DNA of 64,000 nucleotides, from NCBI RefSeq assembly GCF_018255755.1, contig NZ_CP073766.1:4772501-4836500 (forward strand). The letters are read 5' to 3'. The position numbers were made by a program, and so were the translations under genes. Below, in pieces: positions 36,734 to 46,559 of the stretch (within the stretch, counting starts at the first letter, position 1; each line of letters opens with the position of its first letter). The DNA is from Chitinophaga sp. HK235 (GTDB taxonomy: Bacteria > Bacteroidota > Bacteroidia > Chitinophagales > Chitinophagaceae). Below the pieces are notes generated by a model. That model did not search any database. It was not told the origin of the DNA and was given only the letters and a program-made list of their open reading frames with translations.

Positions 36734-37453
36734 CTAGAAGCCTATGCCCAGATAACGCTTTTTACGCTGGTCGTATTTCTCAAAATTAAACTTGTAGAGT
36801 TTGGCAGGTCGGTGCGGTACATCTTCTTCTTCTTCATTCAGGTCCAGCAAAAGGTCCATTGAAAGAAACTTCTTGCGGAAATTACGGCGGTCCAGCTCTA
36901 CATCCAGGATGGCTTCGTACAGGTTTTGCAGCTCGCGCAAGGAGAATTTTTTCGGCAACAGGTTGAAGCCCACAGGCTGTACCATCACCTGTTGTTTGAG
37001 CCGTTCGTGGCAGGTATCCAGAATCTGTTTATGGTCGAACGCCATATTCTGTAAGTCTTTCACAGAATGCCAGTGCAGATCGTTATTATTTTTTTTCAGT
37101 TCTACATGTTCAATATTCACGAGCGAATAATAGGCTACTGTAATTACACGGCCCGCAGGGTGACGGTTGATAGCACCGAAGGTCTGCACCTGCTCCATAT
37201 ACACATTATCCAGACCTGTCCGTGCTTTGAGCACTCTGTAGGCTGCCTCGTCCAGCTCTTCATCCGGCCGTACAACATCTCCCAGTAATGACCATTTGCC
37301 TTTATATTCTTTCAGATCGGATTCAATCAACAACACTTTCAGCTCATCGTTATTAAATCCAAAAATGACACAGTCCACCGAAATGGCGACTTTGAAATAG
37401 CTCTTTATCTCAACAAGGTGAGTATTGATGTTTTTGGTGTACATAGACATCAT
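36734..37453 (-). CDS. NUDIX-winged helix transcriptional regulator (NrtR-like)
   Basis: The 239-residue protein has a NUDIX fold at about residues 20-150 and a C-terminal winged helix beginning LPKKFSLRELQNLYEAIL, the arrangement of NrtR and of AraR-like sugar regulators in Bacteroidota. The NUDIX box is degraded: after GDVVRPDEELDEAAYRV the usual RExxEE is replaced by RVLKAR, so hydrolysis is unlikely and ligand sensing is expected. ATGs at 37453, 37450 and 37444 are all possible. It is divergent from ligA and upstream of the palindrome-rich gap before icmF. Confidence 0.85.
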   Translation of the reverse strand: MMSMYTKNINTHLVEIKSYFKVAISVDCVIFGFNNDELKVLLIESDLKEYKGKWSLLGDVVRPDEELDEAAYRVLKARTGLDNVYMEQVQTFGAINRHPAGRVITVAYYSLVNIEHVELKKNNNDLHWHSVKDLQNMAFDHKQILDTCHERLKQQVMVQPVGFNLLPKKFSLRELQNLYEAILDVELDRRNFRKKFLSMDLLLDLNEEEEDVPHRPAKLYKFNFEKYDQRKKRYLGIGF

Positions 37454-37537
37454 AAAATACGTGGAATTTCTGTTATGATTCTAAATCTTGCTGAAAGGTA
37501 TTCATTATCCGAATGAAAGCAAAAATTAGCCTGTTAA

Positions 37538-39727
<2,190 letters not shown>

Positions 39728-39731
39728 TACT

Positions 39732-40172
39732 ATGATTGATGATACTTTTTATATGAAGCAGGCGCTGAAAGAAGCGCATAAAGCTTTTGAAGATGGCGAA
39801 GTGCCTATTGGCGCCGTGGTGGTACTCAACAACCAGATCATCGGCCGTGGACACAATCAGGTAGAGCGATTAAACGATTGTACCGCACATGCGGAAATGA
39901 TCGCGCTCACCGCAGCCTTTAATACACTGGGCAGCAAATACCTGATGGAAGCCACCCTGTACGTGACTGTAGAGCCTTGCCTGATGTGTGCCGGCGCCTT
40001 GTACTGGAGCAAGATAGGAAAAATCGTATATGCGGCGGCGGATGATAAAAACAGCTATCGCCGCGCCACCGGCGACCGCTCTCCTTTTCATCCCAAAACC
40101 AAACTGGAGGCCGGTCCCTGCCGGGAAGAAAGCCTCCAGCTGATGAAAACTTTTTTTGAGCAAAAACGCTAA
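39732..40172 (+). CDS. tadA: tRNA adenosine deaminase-like nucleoside deaminase
   Basis: The 146-residue zinc-dependent deaminase has the catalytic HAE motif in CTAHAEMIAL and the PCLMCAGAL motif with the two zinc-binding cysteines. A VPIGAVVV stretch and the size match TadA, which makes inosine at position 34 of tRNA-Arg(ACG). A guanine deaminase or other cytidine-deaminase-fold member is less likely. It begins 4 bases after ligA. Confidence 0.85.
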   Translation: MIDDTFYMKQALKEAHKAFEDGEVPIGAVVVLNNQIIGRGHNQVERLNDCTAHAEMIALTAAFNTLGSKYLMEATLYVTVEPCLMCAGALYWSKIGKIVYAAADDKNSYRRATGDRSPFHPKTKLEAGPCREESLQLMKTFFEQKR

Positions 40173-40210
40173 CCATATTCTTAATCAAAAATTGTTGAAA
40201 GACCGGAATT

Positions 40211-40882
40211 ATGCATCAGAAAAACATCGTTATCATTGGTTCTTCAGGCCATGGTAAGGTAGTGGCAGACATCCTTTCCCTGATGCCGCAATATAAGGTG
40301 GCAGGCTTCATTGATGCCTTCAGGGAAAAGGGGACCGTTTGTACCGGAGGACTGACTGTTTTGGGAGCAGAGCAGGACCTCCCGGCTATCATGCAAAACC
40401 TGAACGTGTGTGGAGGTATTGTGGCCATTGGCGACAATTGGGTCCGCAGCCAGGTAGTAGCTAAAATACAGGCTATCGCTCCCGGCTTCGAATTTATCAA
40501 TGCGGTACACCCTTCCGCAGTGATATCTGCCAGCGCCACCATCGGTACAGGCAATATGATTTCTGCCAATGCTGTCATCAATGCCCATAGCAACATCGGC
40601 CACCATTGTATCATCAATTCGGCAGCCTGTATAGAACACGACAACCAGATGGATGATTACTCCAGCGTAGCACCACGGGTGGTGACAGGCGGAAACGTTG
40701 CCATCGGAACATTTACAGCAGTCAGTATAGGCGCCATCGTTAAACATGGTATCAGGATCGGAGAACACAGCCTGATCGGCGCCGGCGCTCTGGTACTCAA
40801 AAACGTGGATGCTTTCAGCACCTGGTATGGCGTGCCCGCCAGGAAAATGGCTGAACGCAAAGCCGGTGAAAAATATCTGTAG
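40211..40882 (+). CDS. NeuD/PglD-like sugar O-acyltransferase
   Basis: The 223-residue protein has an N-terminal Rossmann-like domain (IVIIGSSGHGKVVADIL) and a C-terminal left-handed beta helix with hexapeptide repeats (for example ISASATIGTGNMISANAVIN). It ends VLKNVDAFSTWYGVPARKM, the standard tail of NeuD/PglD acetyltransferases. These use acetyl-CoA to acetylate amino sugars or sialic acid. No sugar pathway lies beside it; the gene follows ligA-tadA and ends at a strong terminator. Its substrate is open. Confidence 0.88.
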   Translation: MHQKNIVIIGSSGHGKVVADILSLMPQYKVAGFIDAFREKGTVCTGGLTVLGAEQDLPAIMQNLNVCGGIVAIGDNWVRSQVVAKIQAIAPGFEFINAVHPSAVISASATIGTGNMISANAVINAHSNIGHHCIINSAACIEHDNQMDDYSSVAPRVVTGGNVAIGTFTAVSIGAIVKHGIRIGEHSLIGAGALVLKNVDAFSTWYGVPARKMAERKAGEKYL

Positions 40883-40898
40883 AAATATTCCATAAAAA

Positions 40899-40932
40899 GA
40901 AAAGACGCAAAGGACATCCCTTGCGTCTTTTC
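40899..40932. terminator. Bidirectional terminator between convergent genes
   Basis: A 12-bp stem GAAAAGACGCAA / TTGCGTCTTTTC closes over a 10-base loop that can pair further. It lies between the plus-strand acyltransferase gene and the minus-strand SPFH gene and serves both. Confidence 0.85.
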
Positions 40933-40950
40933 TCATTTTATGAAAGAAGA

Positions 40951-41883
40951 TTACTTCATGCTTTTGTTCTCCATCAGTTTGTTGAGGGCCATCATCTGTT
41001 TCATGGTCTGGTCCATTCCTTCAGAAGAACCATCCAGGAAGATCACATTGCCTTTGGAGTTTTCTGCAAAGTTTTTGATGGCTTCGGTCCACATGGAGAA
41101 AAGGATCACAGAGGTATCGAGGTTAGCCTGTTGCATTTCTTTGGCGGCGGTGGTCATACCTTTGGCCACTTCCTCGCGGAACAGGGCTACACCCATACCA
41201 CGCAGCTGTGCTGCCTGACGTTCAGCTTCCGCAGCGATTTTGATCGCATTACCATCTGCTTCCGCTGCTTTGGTTTTAGTGATCAGCAATGCCTGACCTT
41301 CGTTTTCTGCGGCGGCTTTCAGGTTGTTGGAAGATACTACCTGTGCCATGGATTTCATGATCACTTCATCGAAGGTGATATCATTCATCTGCAGGTCTAA
41401 CAGGTGAAAACCCCACTCTTCCAGGGTTTTATCGATCTGCTCTTTTACGTGTTCTGTAATGTCTTTACGCAGACCGAGTACTTCTGCCTGTCTTTTGGTG
41501 GCTACAAATCCACGGATGGAGCCTTCGATGGTGCGTACCAGCGCCTGCATGAAACTTCTTTCATCCATGAATTTAAAAGCTACGTTTTTCAGTGTTTCTT
41601 CTTCCTGGTTCCATACGGAATAAAGCAACATAGCTTTGAAGTATACATTGGCCTGATCAATGGTGATGGCCTGGAACTCCAGCTCCACAGACCTGTTCTG
41701 AACAGAGATCTTTTTAAATACTTTTTCGACCAGGGGTATTTTCCAGTTCAGGCCAGGAAAGAGGATGCGGTTGTATTTACCGAAAATGGTGGTAATAGCA
41801 ACATTGCCCTGCTGTACAGTAACGAAGGAAGACAGGGCTACAATAAGGCCCAGGAATGCCACGATCATCAGGAATACATTCAT
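40951..41883 (-). CDS. SPFH/Band 7 (stomatin-like) protein
   Basis: The 310-residue protein starts with one membrane helix (about residues 2-24), followed by the SPFH domain (VQQGNVAITTIFGKYNRILFPGLNWKIP in the first part). A helical region rich in Ala, Glu and Lys follows (about 190-240), then a C-terminal tail rich in Met. Such proteins scaffold membrane complexes, often with FtsH or an NfeD partner. No NfeD gene is present. It is alone between a terminator and a small unrelated gene. Confidence 0.9.
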   Translation of the reverse strand: MNVFLMIVAFLGLIVALSSFVTVQQGNVAITTIFGKYNRILFPGLNWKIPLVEKVFKKISVQNRSVELEFQAITIDQANVYFKAMLLYSVWNQEEETLKNVAFKFMDERSFMQALVRTIEGSIRGFVATKRQAEVLGLRKDITEHVKEQIDKTLEEWGFHLLDLQMNDITFDEVIMKSMAQVVSSNNLKAAAENEGQALLITKTKAAEADGNAIKIAAEAERQAAQLRGMGVALFREEVAKGMTTAAKEMQQANLDTSVILFSMWTEAIKNFAENSKGNVIFLDGSSEGMDQTMKQMMALNKLMENKSMK

Positions 41884-42074
41884 AATGCGTATTTTTTGTT
41901 AGGTAGGGTTTGAACGCCTAAATATAATCAAATAAACCGCAATATCAGAGATGGGCATATGCTTCCGCAAGCTGGATGCAGGTTAGATTTTGAGGGTGTT
42001 TGTGTGAAGACAAACAATGGATGAAAAACTGAGCTTAAAAAGACAATGAATGAATATTAAAAAAAGCTTAGTAA

Positions 42075-42284
42075 TTAAATCCTTTGTTTTCTTCTGAAAT
42101 ATATGAATACATCATCCAGTTCAATTTGTTTCAATTGGTAAGCCAACCGTGTTCTCAGGTCCTCAGTCTCGTCTTTGATCTTTCGATACTGATCTTTCAG
42201 ATTTTCATAACGTTCCACAATTTCCTCCGCAGTGGCAGTTTGATCCAGTTGTAAGATATAAAATGCTCTTTCCTCGGTTATCAT
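42075..42284 (-). CDS. Small J-domain-like protein without HPD
   Basis: From ATG 42284 the protein has 69 residues and is mostly helical. Its start, RAFYILQLDQTATAEEIVER, followed by YENLKDQYRKI, follows the helix I-II pattern of J domains. The HPD tripeptide needed to activate DnaK is absent, and the chain is charged and coiled-coil-like towards the end. A longer frame could begin at TTG 42308. It stands alone downstream of a gap rich in palindromes and TTTAGCAA repeats. The role is unknown. Confidence 0.65.
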   Translation of the reverse strand: MITEERAFYILQLDQTATAEEIVERYENLKDQYRKIKDETEDLRTRLAYQLKQIELDDVFIYFRRKQRI

Positions 42285-42380
42285 AGTGATAGGGGGTATT
42301 TCAGCCAATAATCATGTCCGGATGTTTAAAAAACATGCTTCATTTTAATTCACTAAATTAGTGGAGATTCAAAAGCAAGC

Positions 42381-42402
42381 AAATACCCAACCTTGGGTAT
42401 TT
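42381..42402. promoter_or_regulatory. Palindrome AAATACCCAA-CC-TTGGGTATTT
   Basis: Perfect 10-bp arms flank two bases. Nearby are a second palindrome, CACTAA-A-TTAGTG (42351-42363), and three copies of TTTAGCAA (42412-42419, 42422-42429, 42483-42490), two of them exactly 10 bases apart. The block lies upstream of the small J-like gene and downstream of the LuxR-type regulator gene. Confidence 0.5.
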
Positions 42403-42578
42403 TTAGAAAAATTTAGCAAAGTTTAGCAATTTTCTCTCCGCATTTTTTCACTCCACAAACATTGATAATCAGCAAAATACAATTTAGCAATATACTTTTC
42501 ATTCCGGGACATTCATTTTGAGGGTATATAAAAAACGGTGACAGAATGCGAAAAACTGATACTATTTTAACAAAGAAA

Positions 42579-43283
42579 TCATTGATAACCGATCTTCCGG
42601 GCGATGGCTACCAGCTCTGTAGTATTGCGGACTTTTAGTTTCAACCGGATATTTTTACGGTGTGTTTCCACGGTATAGCGGCTCAGGTTCAGGGAATGGG
42701 CTATCTCTTTATTGTTCAGTCCTTGTACTGCGAGGCCCAACACGTCTTTTTCCCTTGCGGTGAGTTTATTCAACAGATTTTCGTTCTGCCGGCGCAGTAT
42801 TTCACTGAGGGCCACAGAAATTTGTGCATTGGTATCGATAGCATGGGTAAGGTCCAGAAAGGCGCAGATGATCTCCTGTACACGCCCGTTGGCATCCCAG
42901 GTGAAGGGCACTTCCAGCCCCAGCAACCAGCGGTATTCTTCCTCTCCTTTTTTACGAATACGGGCTACTCCTCCAAAATGGCTTTTGTTGTCAATGAAAG
43001 ATTGCTGGGCCACCACAGCCAGCGCGAAATCATCCGGATGCATAATATGCTGGAAAAATTCCATTCCCATGCCAGTCAACTCTGTGACAGTAAATCCAAA
43101 TGTCTCCGCCAGACCGGTATTGCACCAGGTAATGGACTTGTTGTTATTATCATAACTGTAAAGCATTGCAGGTACACTGTTCAGAATGCTCTCTAACAAC
43201 TGATTACGATCTCTTAATTGCTCATTTTCCTTTCGCAAAGCGGTGAGGGAAAGGTTTTGCCCAAAGTCCGAGCCTGTATGCAT
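42579..43283 (-). CDS. PAS domain LuxR-type transcriptional regulator
   Basis: From ATG 43283 the protein has 234 residues. A short N-terminal coiled coil leads into a PAS domain (about 30-135), with SILNSVPAMLYSYDNNNKSI and the ending TWDANGRVQEIICAFLDLT. A LuxR/GerE helix-turn-helix follows (about 175-230), with LTAREKDVLGLAVQGLNNKE. It could sense a small ligand or redox state through PAS and bind DNA. A start 11 codons earlier (43316) is possible. It is divergent from sodA, so oxidative-stress control of sodA is conceivable. Confidence 0.85.
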   Translation of the reverse strand: MHTGSDFGQNLSLTALRKENEQLRDRNQLLESILNSVPAMLYSYDNNNKSITWCNTGLAETFGFTVTELTGMGMEFFQHIMHPDDFALAVVAQQSFIDNKSHFGGVARIRKKGEEEYRWLLGLEVPFTWDANGRVQEIICAFLDLTHAIDTNAQISVALSEILRRQNENLLNKLTAREKDVLGLAVQGLNNKEIAHSLNLSRYTVETHRKNIRLKLKVRNTTELVAIARKIGYQ

Positions 43284-43443
43284 ACTATACGTTTTAAACA
43301 AACAATAGGTAAACAACTGTCAGGCACATACGAAAAAACATGTCTGATGTTACGTCCTGTAAACCGAGTACATGTAAATATAAAATAATTTTCCATATGA
43401 CCCAGCATTTGGCTGGTGCTAATTTAGTAATTGAAAAATGAAA

Positions 43444-43473
43444 TTGATATTTAACGGATTGGCAGTAAATTTG
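43444..43473 (+). promoter_or_regulatory. Promoter of sodA
   Basis: TTG (43444-43446), a 19-base spacer and TAAATTTG (43466-43473) match the Bacteroidota promoter consensus. The start site is expected near 43480, giving a leader of about 40 bases before sodA. Confidence 0.65.
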
Positions 43474-43520
43474 GCGACTATCAAGAAATAATATTTTCAA
43501 ACCCAATAAAAACAGAAGTT

Positions 43521-44129
43521 ATGGCATTTACACTCCCGAGCTTACCCTACGCTACTGATGCGTTAGAGCCTCATTTTGATAAATTGACAATGGAAATTCA
43601 CCACGGTAAGCACCATCAGGCATATGTTGACAATCTGAACAAAGCGATTGCCGGCACTGAGAATGAGAATAAATCCCTGGAAGAACTGGTGGCAAATGCT
43701 GGTAAAATAAGCCCTGCTGTAAGAAACAACGGCGGTGGTCACTGGAATCACAGCTTCTTCTGGACCAGCCTCGCTCCTAACGCAGGTGGCAAACCTTCCG
43801 GTAAACTGGCAGAAGCAATCGACAGCACCTTCGGTTCTTTCGATGCCTTCAAGGAAAAATTCAACACTGCCGGCGCTACCCGCTTCGGTTCCGGTTGGGC
43901 ATGGCTGCTCCTGAAAGACGGTAAACTGGAAGTTTCTTCCACTCCTAACCAGGACAACCCACTGATGGACGTTGCTGAAGTAAAAGGTACCCCTATCCTG
44001 GGCGTTGACGTATGGGAACACGCATACTACCTGAAATATCAAAACCGTCGTCCGGAATACCTGAATGCTTTCTGGAACGTAATCGACTGGAACGCTATCA
44101 GCAAAAGATATGAAGCTGCCGCTCAATAA
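43521..44129 (+). CDS. sodA: Superoxide dismutase, Mn-type
   Basis: The 202-residue protein dismutates superoxide to peroxide and oxygen. Metal ligands are in the expected motifs: the first His in MEIHHGKHH, the second in [11 protein letters not shown], and Asp and His in [16 protein letters not shown] glycine before the second His motif (GGGHWNH) with a glutamine in TPNQDNPLM is the manganese-type pattern, against the glutamine/alanine arrangement of iron enzymes, so a Mn or cambialistic enzyme is predicted. No signal peptide, so it is cytoplasmic. It is monocistronic, with its own promoter and strong terminator. Confidence 0.95.
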   Translation: MAFTLPSLPYATDALEPHFDKLTMEIHHGKHHQAYVDNLNKAIAGTENENKSLEELVANAGKISPAVRNNGGGHWNHSFFWTSLAPNAGGKPSGKLAEAIDSTFGSFDAFKEKFNTAGATRFGSGWAWLLLKDGKLEVSSTPNQDNPLMDVAEVKGTPILGVDVWEHAYYLKYQNRRPEYLNAFWNVIDWNAISKRYEAAAQ

Positions 44130-44147
44130 GGCTTGTAGCTGATATAT

Positions 44148-44190
44148 AAAAAAACAAACCCCGCCAGAAAATGGCGGGGTTTGTTTTTTT
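44148..44190. terminator. Strong bidirectional terminator after sodA
   Basis: A stem of at least 13 bp (AAACAAACCCCGCCA with its complement, 5-base loop) is flanked by A and T runs. It ends sodA and the convergent DUF1080 gene. Confidence 0.9.
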
Positions 44191-44204
44191 ACAAGGTCTG
44201 TATA

Positions 44205-44999
44205 TTACAGCTCTTTGATTTTAATATTCTTGAGCCAGATCTCACTACCATGGTCCTGCAACGCAATGTGGCCTTTTTTAGACATTCCGTAGCCTTTGGC
44301 GTCTTTCCATTTTCCTTCTTCCTTGTGTTTCTTCCACTCATCTGTCCACAGATCATACCCGGCTGTTTTTTGTCCGTTCAGCCAGTGTTCCACATGGCCT
44401 TTGTTGACAACAATGCGGGTAGTATTCCATTGTCCGATAGGATTGGAAGCCGCTACCAGCGGAGGATTCATCGCATAGTTAGCACCAGTCTTCTGCCAGT
44501 CTTCCAGCTTATCCGGGAAGTTGTTATCATCAATGATCTGATATTCCGGACCACTCAGATAAGGAGCATCAAATGCTTCGGTCACCATATACAGAATGCC
44601 GCTATTGCCCTGTGCTGCCAGTTTCCAGTCTGCTGTCAGTTCAAAGTTCTCAAATTCCTTATCGGTGATCAGGTCGCCGCGTTTATCGCTTTTATCGGTG
44701 GCACTGCCCAGGCAATGTAAGATGCCGTTTTCTGCTATCCAGGTATCTGTAGGCTTGTTTTTAAAACCACGCCAGCCATCTTTGCTGGTACCATTGAACA
44801 GCAGCTGCCAGCCTGCTGCCTTGTCAGCTTCGCTGAGGGCAGTGATAGCGGAAGTATCTACTACTGCTGCAGATGCATGTGCAGCGGTAGTATCAGCATG
44901 TACGGCTGTTGTATCTTTGGTTTCCTTTGTAGCGCCTCCGCCACATGACATCACGGTAACGGCCATTGCAGACAGGGCTGGTACTAATAACTTTTTCAT
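44205..44999 (-). CDS. DUF1080 (3-keto-disaccharide hydrolase-like) lipoprotein
   Basis: From ATG 44999 the protein has 264 residues. A lipoprotein signal ends in VMSCGGG, so it should be lipid-anchored in the envelope. After an alanine- and threonine-rich spacer the DUF1080 beta-sandwich starts at GWQLLFNGTSKDGWRGFKNK. Related proteins hydrolyse 3-keto-glycosides or bind sugars. It follows the Gfo/Idh/MocA gene by 20 bases. The pair is typical of Bacteroidota and may oxidise and then cleave glycosides through 3-keto intermediates. Confidence 0.88.
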   Translation of the reverse strand: MKKLLVPALSAMAVTVMSCGGGATKETKDTTAVHADTTAAHASAAVVDTSAITALSEADKAAGWQLLFNGTSKDGWRGFKNKPTDTWIAENGILHCLGSATDKSDKRGDLITDKEFENFELTADWKLAAQGNSGILYMVTEAFDAPYLSGPEYQIIDDNNFPDKLEDWQKTGANYAMNPPLVAASNPIGQWNTTRIVVNKGHVEHWLNGQKTAGYDLWTDEWKKHKEEGKWKDAKGYGMSKKGHIALQDHGSEIWLKNIKIKEL

Positions 45000-45019
45000 A
45001 TGGTTCACTATTTTGTGGA

Positions 45020-46402
45020 TTAAATAACTTTCAGGTTCTGTGGATCCCACTGAATGATCTTGTTGTTGAAATAACTTTCATTGCACAACAAGGCAGGTGC
45101 TGCTGCACGGAAGCCGAACAGCGGATCTTCTGCTACTTTACCACCGGTACGCATAGCATTGAAGAGATTGTAGAAGTGGTCAAAATGCGCACCTTTATAA
45201 CCTTTCTCTGCTTCATACACCATTTTATCCTGCGGCAGGATGTCTGCACGGTGATAGGTAAACGATTTTTTAGCTTCAGCAGCCGCGTTGGCAGCAGCCA
45301 GCGGATCATTTTCATCCACGGCTACATTGTTACGGTACAAGGTTACACGGTCCCACTCTACTGTCATAGAACCTTCGCTGCCCACCATACGCAGGTAGTT
45401 GGTACCACCGGTGCCATCTACGAAGTTGACACGCAATGAGAGGTTAAATGCCGGATGGACTGCTGTTTCCGGATAATCAAACATACCCAGCATAACGTCT
45501 GGTACTTCCCTACCATCGTTCCAGTAACGCAGACCACCTGTAGCCATCACTTTATTAGGACCGATGGAACCGGTCACCAGGTGCAGACTGGAGAACAGAT
45601 GTACAAACAGATCACCGGAAACACCGGTACCATAATCTTTGTAATTACGCCAGCGGAAGAAACGCAGCGGGTCAAATGCACGCTTGGGCGCGTTTTTGAG
45701 GTAGGCGTCCCAGTCTACTGTTTTAGGAGAGGCATCGGCCGGGATAGGATACTGCCAGGCGCCGGTAGGCGACATACGTGCCCAGAACCCTTCTGCATAG
45801 TTGAGTTTACCGATAGCACCATCTTTCAGCAGCTGGCGGGCCTTTTCGTTACCCAGTGAACTCATACCCTGGCTACCTACCTGGTACACCACTTTGCCAT
45901 TTCTTTTCTGTGCTTCCACTACAGCAGGACCTTCGCTCACATCATGAACCATAGGCTTCTCGCAATACACCGATTTGCCTTTGTTCATGGCTGCCACAGA
46001 GATTTCTTTGTGCCAGAAGTCGGGCACCGCAATGATCACAGCATCGATGTCCTTACGATCCAGGATCTCATTATAGTTGCGGGTAGTGAATATATCATTG
46101 CCCCATTTCTTTTTTGCATCCGCCAAACGGCCGTCATACAAATCGCAGGCTGCTACCAGCTTCACACCTGGTACGGTGATCGCGGTGTTGGCATCTGCTG
46201 TGCCCATACCACCGGCACCAATCAGGGCTACCTGAATATGATCATTGGCAGTATACTTTTCGTTTAGGCGTGATAGTGATTCAACATTCCGTGTTCTATC
46301 AGCAGCGGTAATAATGCTGGGCAGCAGAGAAGCCCCTACTACTCCTTTGGCAAACTTGCTGATAAAATGCCGGCGTGAGTTTTCGTTGGAATTTACTGGC
46401 AT
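45020..46402 (-). CDS. Secreted Gfo/Idh/MocA family oxidoreductase
   Basis: The 460-residue protein has a twin-arginine-like signal (NSRRHFISKFAKGVVGASLL), a Rossmann domain starting QVALIGAGGMGTADAN near residue 58, and the family motif CEKPMVHDVSEG with the catalytic lysine near residue 146. Members use tightly bound NAD(H) to oxidise or reduce sugars; some exported members do so in the periplasm. The next gene encodes a DUF1080 protein, which supports a shared role on 3-keto sugars. Confidence 0.9.
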   Translation of the reverse strand: MPVNSNENSRRHFISKFAKGVVGASLLPSIITAADRTRNVESLSRLNEKYTANDHIQVALIGAGGMGTADANTAITVPGVKLVAACDLYDGRLADAKKKWGNDIFTTRNYNEILDRKDIDAVIIAVPDFWHKEISVAAMNKGKSVYCEKPMVHDVSEGPAVVEAQKRNGKVVYQVGSQGMSSLGNEKARQLLKDGAIGKLNYAEGFWARMSPTGAWQYPIPADASPKTVDWDAYLKNAPKRAFDPLRFFRWRNYKDYGTGVSGDLFVHLFSSLHLVTGSIGPNKVMATGGLRYWNDGREVPDVMLGMFDYPETAVHPAFNLSLRVNFVDGTGGTNYLRMVGSEGSMTVEWDRVTLYRNNVAVDENDPLAAANAAAEAKKSFTYHRADILPQDKMVYEAEKGYKGAHFDHFYNLFNAMRTGGKVAEDPLFGFRAAAPALLCNESYFNNKIIQWDPQNLKVI

Positions 46403-46502
46403 ATTATCTTTTTACTTTAGTTGGAGAAAAGATGATTGTTAATATTCAATGAGTTTGTTAAAATAAAAACAATAAATGGGAAATCATAATTTTTAAAACG
46501 CG

Positions 46503-46533
46503 AAAGCCTGCTCCGGTAAGGGAAGCAGGCTTT
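46503..46533 (-). terminator. Terminator after the S41 protease gene
   Basis: The stem AAAGCCTGCT / AGCAGGCTTT with an 11-base loop is followed on the minus strand by CGCGTTTTAAAAATT. It lies 26 bases past the protease stop codon. Confidence 0.75.
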
Positions 46534-46559
46534 GCAGTTATATTGTCCGGCTAATGTGG

